DNA of 64,000 bases from positions 930,001-994,000 of the forward strand of contig NZ_CP059724.1 of the NCBI RefSeq assembly GCF_022369515.1, written 5' to 3'. How positions within the stretch are numbered: position 1 is the stretch's first letter; each line of letters begins with the position of its first letter. This stretch comes from Paenibacillus sp. 19GGS1-52. Lineage in GTDB: Bacteria; Bacillota; Bacilli; Paenibacillales; Paenibacillaceae. Below the pieces are notes generated by a model that made no database searches, was not told the DNA's origin, and saw only the letters and a list, made by a program, of their open reading frames with translations. A program made the position numbers and the translations under genes. Shown one piece after another: positions 58,842-64,000 of the stretch.

Positions 58842-59384
58842 ATGTCTCGTATTGGTCGCAAACCAATCGCAGTACCTAGTGGTGTAGATGTCACTTTGGA
58901 CAACACTACTATTACAGTAAAAGGTCCTAAAGGCTCTTTGACTCGTGAGCTTCATAAAGACATGAAGGTTACAGTTGAAAATAACGAAATTACCGTTGTT
59001 CGTCCTTCGGACAATAAAATGCATCGTTCACTTCACGGTACTACTCGCTCCGTTGTTAACAACATGGTGAGTGGCGTAACTGAAGGGTTCACTAAATCTC
59101 TGGAACTAGTTGGGGTTGGATATCGTGCAAGTAAAAACGGTGATAAAATCGTTTTGAACGTTGGTTTCTCACACCCGGTTGAAATTTCACCAGAAGCAGG
59201 TATCGAGTTCGATGTTCCAGCTAACACCAAGATCATCGTTAGAGGGATTGACAAAGAACGCGTAGGCGCTTATGCTGCTAAAATTCGTTCCGTACGTGAA
59301 CCAGAACCATATAAAGGTAAAGGTATCAAATATGAAGGCGAGCGTATCATCCGCAAAGAAGGTAAAGCCGGTAAGAAGAAGTAA
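58842..59384 (+). CDS. rplF: 50S ribosomal protein L6
   Basis: 180 residues with two repeated domains. [16 protein letters not shown] at the start and [15 protein letters not shown] near the end. ATG 58842 after AAGGAGGTG; the upstream GTG overlaps the site. Confidence 0.97.
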   Translation: MSRIGRKPIAVPSGVDVTLDNTTITVKGPKGSLTRELHKDMKVTVENNEITVVRPSDNKMHRSLHGTTRSVVNNMVSGVTEGFTKSLELVGVGYRASKNGDKIVLNVGFSHPVEISPEAGIEFDVPANTKIIVRGIDKERVGAYAAKIRSVREPEPYKGKGIKYEGERIIRKEGKAGKKK

Positions 59385-59468
59385 CCGGTTTGAACTTAAT
59401 TGTAAGATACCCCGTGCATCTTAAAGTGAAGCTGTTTACGGCAAACTGAAGGGAGTGAAAGGGAAGTC

Positions 59469-59837
59469 ATGATTACAAAAGAAGATAAAAATAAGGCTCG
59501 TCTCAAAAGACACCTGCGTGTTCGTAAAAAGATCCAGGGAACTACTGAGCGTCCCCGTTTGAACGTATTCCGTTCATCCAAACACATCTATGCTCAATTG
59601 ATCGATGACGTGACAGGCGTTACTATCGTAGCTGCCTCGACACTAGATAAAGGTCTGAGTGCTGATATCGGCAATGGCGGCAGCGTTGAAGCTGCTCGCA
59701 AAGTAGGCCAATTGGTTGCTGAGCGTGCCAAAGAAAAAGGTTATGCTGTGGTTGTATTTGACCGCGGTGGATACTTGTACCATGGACGAATTCAAGCATT
59801 GGCTGATGCAGCTCGCGAAGCTGGTCTTGAATTCTAG
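59469..59837 (+). CDS. rplR: 50S ribosomal protein L18
   Basis: 122 residues; delivers 5S rRNA with L5. [20 protein letters not shown] and [33 protein letters not shown]. Confidence 0.97.
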   Translation: MITKEDKNKARLKRHLRVRKKIQGTTERPRLNVFRSSKHIYAQLIDDVTGVTIVAASTLDKGLSADIGNGGSVEAARKVGQLVAERAKEKGYAVVVFDRGGYLYHGRIQALADAAREAGLEF

Positions 59838-59864
59838 AATATTTCTAAAAAGGAGGTTAACGAC

Positions 59865-60362
59865 TTGCGTGTAGATCCGAACAGTTTAGAGCTGACAGAA
59901 AGAGTTGTGCACATTAACCGTGTTGCTAAAGTTGTAAAAGGCGGACGCCGTTTCAGCTTTAGTGCACTTGTTGTTGTGGGCGATGGCAATGGCTACGTCG
60001 GTGCTGGTATCGGTAAAGCCGGAGAAGTTCCGGATGCCATCCGTAAAGGCATTGAAGACGCTAAGAAAAACCTGATTCACATTCCGATCGTAGGAACTTC
60101 GATTCCTCATCTGGTTACTGGTCATTTCGGCGCAGGACTCGTCCTGTTGAAGCCAGCATCAGAAGGTACTGGCGTTATCGCTGGTGGTCCAGTTCGTGCA
60201 GTATTGGAATTGGCAGGCGTTGGCGACATTTTGACAAAATCTCTGGGTTCTTCGAATTCCATGAATATGGTCAATGCAACTTTGGAGGGTCTATCCCGTC
60301 TGAAACGCATTGAAGAGGTCGCGAAACTTCGCGGCAAATCTGTCGAAGAATTGCGCAGTTAA
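59865..60362 (+). CDS. rpsE: 30S ribosomal protein S5
   Basis: 165 residues. dsRBD-like part with [19 protein letters not shown], the spectinomycin loop region, which I did not see altered, and the C-terminal [22 protein letters not shown] start after AAGGAGG. Confidence 0.96.
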   Translation: MRVDPNSLELTERVVHINRVAKVVKGGRRFSFSALVVVGDGNGYVGAGIGKAGEVPDAIRKGIEDAKKNLIHIPIVGTSIPHLVTGHFGAGLVLLKPASEGTGVIAGGPVRAVLELAGVGDILTKSLGSSNSMNMVNATLEGLSRLKRIEEVAKLRGKSVEELRS

Positions 60363-60376
60363 GGAGGGGAATGTCA

Positions 60377-60562
60377 ATGGCAAAATTGCAAATTACCCTC
60401 GTACGCAGCATAATTGGACGTCCAGAAACACAACGTGTTACTGTTAAGACGCTCGGCTTGCGTAAACTCAACTCGTCCGTAACTCACAATGACAATCCTG
60501 CGATTCGCGGAATGATCAATAAAGTGAGTCACTTGATATCTGTAACAGAAATCGAAGGCTAA
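60377..60562 (+). CDS. rpmD: 50S ribosomal protein L30
   Basis: 61 residues; [18 protein letters not shown] and [13 protein letters not shown] 60377 is 7 nt after AGGAGGGG; the ATG at 60371 is too close. Confidence 0.96.
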   Translation: MAKLQITLVRSIIGRPETQRVTVKTLGLRKLNSSVTHNDNPAIRGMINKVSHLISVTEIEG

Positions 60563-60602
60563 ACGCCTCGTATAAATTAACAAACATAAGGAGGTGCAAA
60601 CG

Positions 60603-61043
60603 ATGAAGTTACATGAACTTGCTCCGGCACCTGGTTCCCGCAAAGAACGCAACCGCGTTGGTCGTGGTCCTAGTAGTGGGAACGGTAAAACTTCCGGCCG
60701 CGGTCATAAGGGTCAAAACTCCCGTTCCGGTGGTGGTGTTCGTCTAGGCTTCGAGGGTGGACAAAATCCGCTCTATCGTCGTCTGCCTAAACGTGGTTTT
60801 GTCAATCCTACCCGTAAAGAGTATGCGATTGTGAACCTGGATGATCTGAACAGCTTTGCAGAAGGAACTGAAATAACTCCTCAGCTGTTGCTTGAAACTG
60901 GTGTAGTCAAAAACTCCAAGAGTGGTATTAAGATTCTTGGTAACGGCGAATTAGCCGTTAAATTGACGGTACAAGCAAATAAGTTTTCTCAATCTGCGGT
61001 AGAGAAAATTGAGGCTGCCGGCGGTAAAACCGAGGTGATCTAA
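60603..61043 (+). CDS. rplO: 50S ribosomal protein L15
   Basis: 146 residues; glycine-rich N-terminus ([20 protein letters not shown]) threading into 23S. ATG 60603 after AAGGAGGTG. Overlaps secY by 1 bp (TAATG). Confidence 0.97.
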   Translation: MKLHELAPAPGSRKERNRVGRGPSSGNGKTSGRGHKGQNSRSGGGVRLGFEGGQNPLYRRLPKRGFVNPTRKEYAIVNLDDLNSFAEGTEITPQLLLETGVVKNSKSGIKILGNGELAVKLTVQANKFSQSAVEKIEAAGGKTEVI

Positions 61044-62341
61044 TGTTCAAGACGCTTAAGAATATATGGCATATTGAAGATTTGCGCAAAAAGATCCTGT
61101 TTACTCTTTTCGTTCTGTTTATCTATCGTATCGGCTCATTTGTGCCGGTACCTGGTGTAAACAAGGCAGTTTTGGAATCAACGAATCAAAGTGGAGACGC
61201 TTTGATGGGTCTTTTAAACACCTTCTCGGGCGGAGCGCTCAAAAACTTCTCTATCTTTGCGATCAGTATTTACCCGTATATTACCGCATCCATCATCGTA
61301 CAATTACTGTCGATGGATGTGGTACCTAAGTTTGCTGAATGGGCTAAACAAGGGGAACATGGTAAAAAGCAACTGGCGCAAATCACACGATATGGCACTG
61401 TAATATTAGGTATGATTCAGGCTTTTGCCACTTCAATCGGGTTTAACCGAATTTATGGTACTGAAATGATTCCTAATGCGACTTTTGCAGATTACCTGTT
61501 AATAGCCATTATATTGACGGCAGGTACATCTTTCCTGATGTGGCTTGGTGAACAAATCACAGAAAAGGGAATTGGTAACGGGATTTCGATCCTGATTTTT
61601 GCGGGTATCGTCGCTGCCATCCCGGGATATATCACGACTACGGCACAATCAAGTTTCATTCAGCCGGATCAGGTGTTCCTAAATATTCTTAAAGTTGTTA
61701 TTGTACTGATTGTGATTGCAGCGATTATTACAGGAGTTATCTTCGTACAGCAAGGCATTCGGAAAATTCCTGTACAATATGCCAAGCGTGTCGTCGGTAA
61801 CAAAATGTATGGTGGACAGAATACACACATTCCGATGAAAATCAATTCGGCTGGTGTAATTCCAGTTATCTTCGCCGTATCACTGCTTCAGTTTCCAATT
61901 GTAATATCCAGCTTCTGGGCTAGTCACGAATGGGCTAAATGGGTCACTGCTAATCTTTATTATGACAAGCCGCTCGGCATGCTCCTTTATGTGATCATGA
62001 TCATCGGATTTACGTTCTTCTATACGTTTGTTCAGATGAACCCGCAGCAAATGGCTGAGAACATGAAGAAAAATGGTGGTTACATTCCAGGTATTCGTCC
62101 AGGTAAAGCTACAGAGAAATATTTGACTCGGGTGATGTCTCGTCTGACGATGTCTGGCGCGATATTCCTAGCACTTATTTCTGTACTGCCTGTATTCTTT
62201 GGTAATCTATCTGGTCTGCCCCGGTCTGTAAAGATTGGTGGTACTTCACTGCTGATCGTAATCGGTGTAGCATTGGATACAATGAAGCAGATCGAGAGCC
62301 AATTGATTAAACGCCATTACAAAGGCTTCATCAATAAATAG
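61043..62341 (+). CDS. secY: Preprotein translocase subunit SecY
   Basis: 432 residues, ten transmembrane helices forming the protein-conducting channel. Signatures: FVPVPGVNK, ISIYPYITASIIVQLLSMDV and GGQNTHIPMKINSAGVIPVI. Coupled to rplO, followed by a 96-bp spacer with a hairpin, then adk. Confidence 0.98.
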   Translation: MFKTLKNIWHIEDLRKKILFTLFVLFIYRIGSFVPVPGVNKAVLESTNQSGDALMGLLNTFSGGALKNFSIFAISIYPYITASIIVQLLSMDVVPKFAEWAKQGEHGKKQLAQITRYGTVILGMIQAFATSIGFNRIYGTEMIPNATFADYLLIAIILTAGTSFLMWLGEQITEKGIGNGISILIFAGIVAAIPGYITTTAQSSFIQPDQVFLNILKVVIVLIVIAAIITGVIFVQQGIRKIPVQYAKRVVGNKMYGGQNTHIPMKINSAGVIPVIFAVSLLQFPIVISSFWASHEWAKWVTANLYYDKPLGMLLYVIMIIGFTFFYTFVQMNPQQMAENMKKNGGYIPGIRPGKATEKYLTRVMSRLTMSGAIFLALISVLPVFFGNLSGLPRSVKIGGTSLLIVIGVALDTMKQIESQLIKRHYKGFINK

Positions 62342-62344
62342 GCG

Positions 62345-62388
62345 ATAGGTTCCGGCGAAGAATGACTCTCAGACTTCCCGGCACCTAT
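62345..62388 (+). other. Hairpin in the secY-adk spacer
   Basis: ATAGGT-CCGG-GAAG pairs with CTTC-CCGG-ACCTAT across a bulge or two; loop about AATGACTCTCAGA. No T-run. May be a processing or pausing element. Confidence 0.5.
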
Positions 62389-62427
62389 TGTGCTGTTTCT
62401 TGCTTGGTGGCGAATTTTTGGGGGTAG

Positions 62428-63081
<654 letters not shown>

Positions 63082-63085
63082 TGTA

Positions 63086-63838
63086 ATGATCATTTGTAAG
63101 TCCGAACAGGAACTCTCATTTATGAGGGAAGCTGGTCGAATTGTTGCTGAGAGTCATCGTCTTATCAAACAGGCCATTGAGCCTGGAGTTACTACTGGTG
63201 AACTCGACAAAATCGCCGATCGTTACATTCGCAGTCAAGGTGCTATGCCATCTTTCAAAGGCTACAACGGTTTTCCTGCCAGCATTTGCGCTTCAGTTAA
63301 CGAACAATTGGTGCATGGATTTCCAGGTAAACGCAAACTGATTGAAGGCGATATTATTACGCTGGACATTGGTGCAGAATACCGCGGTTATCACGGCGAT
63401 TCCGCCTGGACCTACGGTGTGGGCAGCATTTCCGAAGAGGCTCAGCACTTGCTGGACGTAACGGAAGGCTCCTTATTCGCAGGACTGGCTTTGGTTAAGC
63501 CGGATGTGCGCTTGTTTACAATCTCCCATGCTATTCAGAAGTATATCGAGGAGGCTGGTTTCTCAGTCGTACGCGAGTATGTTGGTCATGGCATTGGGGC
63601 AGAACTGCATGAAGAACCGCAAATTCCGAATTATGGCATAGCTGAACGCGGACCACGCCTAAAGCCGGGCATGGTACTTGCGATTGAGCCGATGGTAAAC
63701 GTCGGGAGCAGGTATGTCAGAACGCTGGAAGATAACTGGACAGTCGTTACGGTAGACGGCTCATTGTGTGCTCATTTTGAGCATACAGTAGCAGTTACTC
63801 CGGACGGCATGGAAATTTTCACAAAACTGAATGCGTAG
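63086..63838 (+). CDS. map: Methionine aminopeptidase, type I
   Basis: 250 residues, removing N-terminal methionine. The pita-bread metal ligands appear in [16 protein letters not shown] (two Asp), [18 protein letters not shown] (His, catalytic His) and AIEPMVN / EHTVAV (Glu). Closely spaced to adk, as is usual in Bacilli. Confidence 0.97.
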   Translation: MIICKSEQELSFMREAGRIVAESHRLIKQAIEPGVTTGELDKIADRYIRSQGAMPSFKGYNGFPASICASVNEQLVHGFPGKRKLIEGDIITLDIGAEYRGYHGDSAWTYGVGSISEEAQHLLDVTEGSLFAGLALVKPDVRLFTISHAIQKYIEEAGFSVVREYVGHGIGAELHEEPQIPNYGIAERGPRLKPGMVLAIEPMVNVGSRYVRTLEDNWTVVTVDGSLCAHFEHTVAVTPDGMEIFTKLNA

Positions 63839-63849
63839 GTGATCTTCAC

Positions 63850-64000
63850 GTGAGTACTGAGAGCAGCCCGCAGGTTGGTCAATTGGTGAGAATTCTCAAA
63901 GGCAAGGATGCCGGAGAGGCTGCCGTTGTTATCGCAGTTATTGATAGCAGATTTGTATTCATTGCGGATGGGGACAAACGTAAGTTTGATGGACCGAAGA
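63850..64000 (+). CDS. KOW-domain RNA-binding protein (L14e-like), partial
   Basis: Begins at GTG 63850, 11 bp after map, and runs to the window end without a stop; 50 codons are seen. The text VGQLVRILKGKDAGEAAVVI with FVFIADGDKRKF matches the small KOW/L14e-like protein that follows map in Bacilli, upstream of infA. The rest lies outside the window. Confidence 0.82.
   Translation, partial: MSTESSPQVGQLVRILKGKDAGEAAVVIAVIDSRFVFIADGDKRKFDGPK

Overview
The window is a chromosomal housekeeping segment of a low-to-moderate GC Gram-positive bacterium, almost certainly Paenibacillus or a close relative. This rests on the 16S rRNA text, a rrn spacer with a lone tRNA-Ala, strong GGAGG ribosome binding sites with many TTG/GTG starts, a CtsR-McsA-McsB-ClpC operon, a cysE T-box, SigH, and the Bacillus-type order rpoBC - str - S10 - spc. 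In Bacillus subtilis the equivalent genes lie close to the replication origin.

Layout. (1) 1-4.6 kb: pcrA and ligA (DNA repair helicase and NAD ligase). (2) 4.6-7.3 kb, minus strand: a membrane cytochrome b fused to a molybdopterin oxidoreductase, and a fosmidomycin-resistance type exporter. (3) 7.5-12.96 kb: a complete rrn operon (promoter, 16S, tRNA-Ala, 23S, 5S, terminator). (4) 12.97-13.24 kb: a non-coding stretch with six same-strand DnaA-box-like 9-mers, the most unusual feature of the window. (5) 13.3-14.5 kb: an Eis-like acetyltransferase. (6) 14.6-22.9 kb: the CtsR-controlled heat-shock operon, then radA, disA and pssA. (7) 23-27.5 kb: a small MazG-like gene on the minus strand, then the PIN-TRAM protein, ispD, ispF and gltX. 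(8) 27.5-32.7 kb: a T-box leader, cysE, cysS, mrnC, rlmB, rae1 and sigH. (9) 33-37.2 kb: rpmG, secE, nusG, rplK, rplA, L10 leader, rplJ, rplL and an RsmC-like methyltransferase. (10) 37.2-49.9 kb: rpoB, rpoC, rplGB, rpsL, rpsG, fusA, tuf. (11) 50-51.5 kb: a HemAT-like globin-coupled sensor inserted between the str and S10 operons. (12) 51.5-64 kb: the S10-spc ribosomal protein superoperon through secY, adk, map and the start of a KOW-domain gene cut by the window edge.

Most of the window serves gene expression: rRNA, 27 ribosomal proteins, a further L7Ae-like ribosomal protein (RplGB), RNA polymerase core, elongation factors, a Sec translocon, rRNA maturation enzymes (Mini-III, RlmB, an RsmC-like methylase) and two tRNA synthetases. 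Around this core sit genome maintenance (PcrA, LigA, RadA, DisA), proteolysis (ClpC with its arginine kinase) and isoprenoid and cysteine precursor synthesis. Ordinary housekeeping dominates. The items worth a second look are the DnaA-box cluster behind the rrn operon, ribosomal protein S12 carrying naturally altered residues at two streptomycin hot spots, the internal Tat motif in the cytochrome b-molybdoenzyme fusion, and the globin sensor placed in the ribosomal protein region. I did not see a mobile element, prophage, CRISPR array or obvious foreign island.
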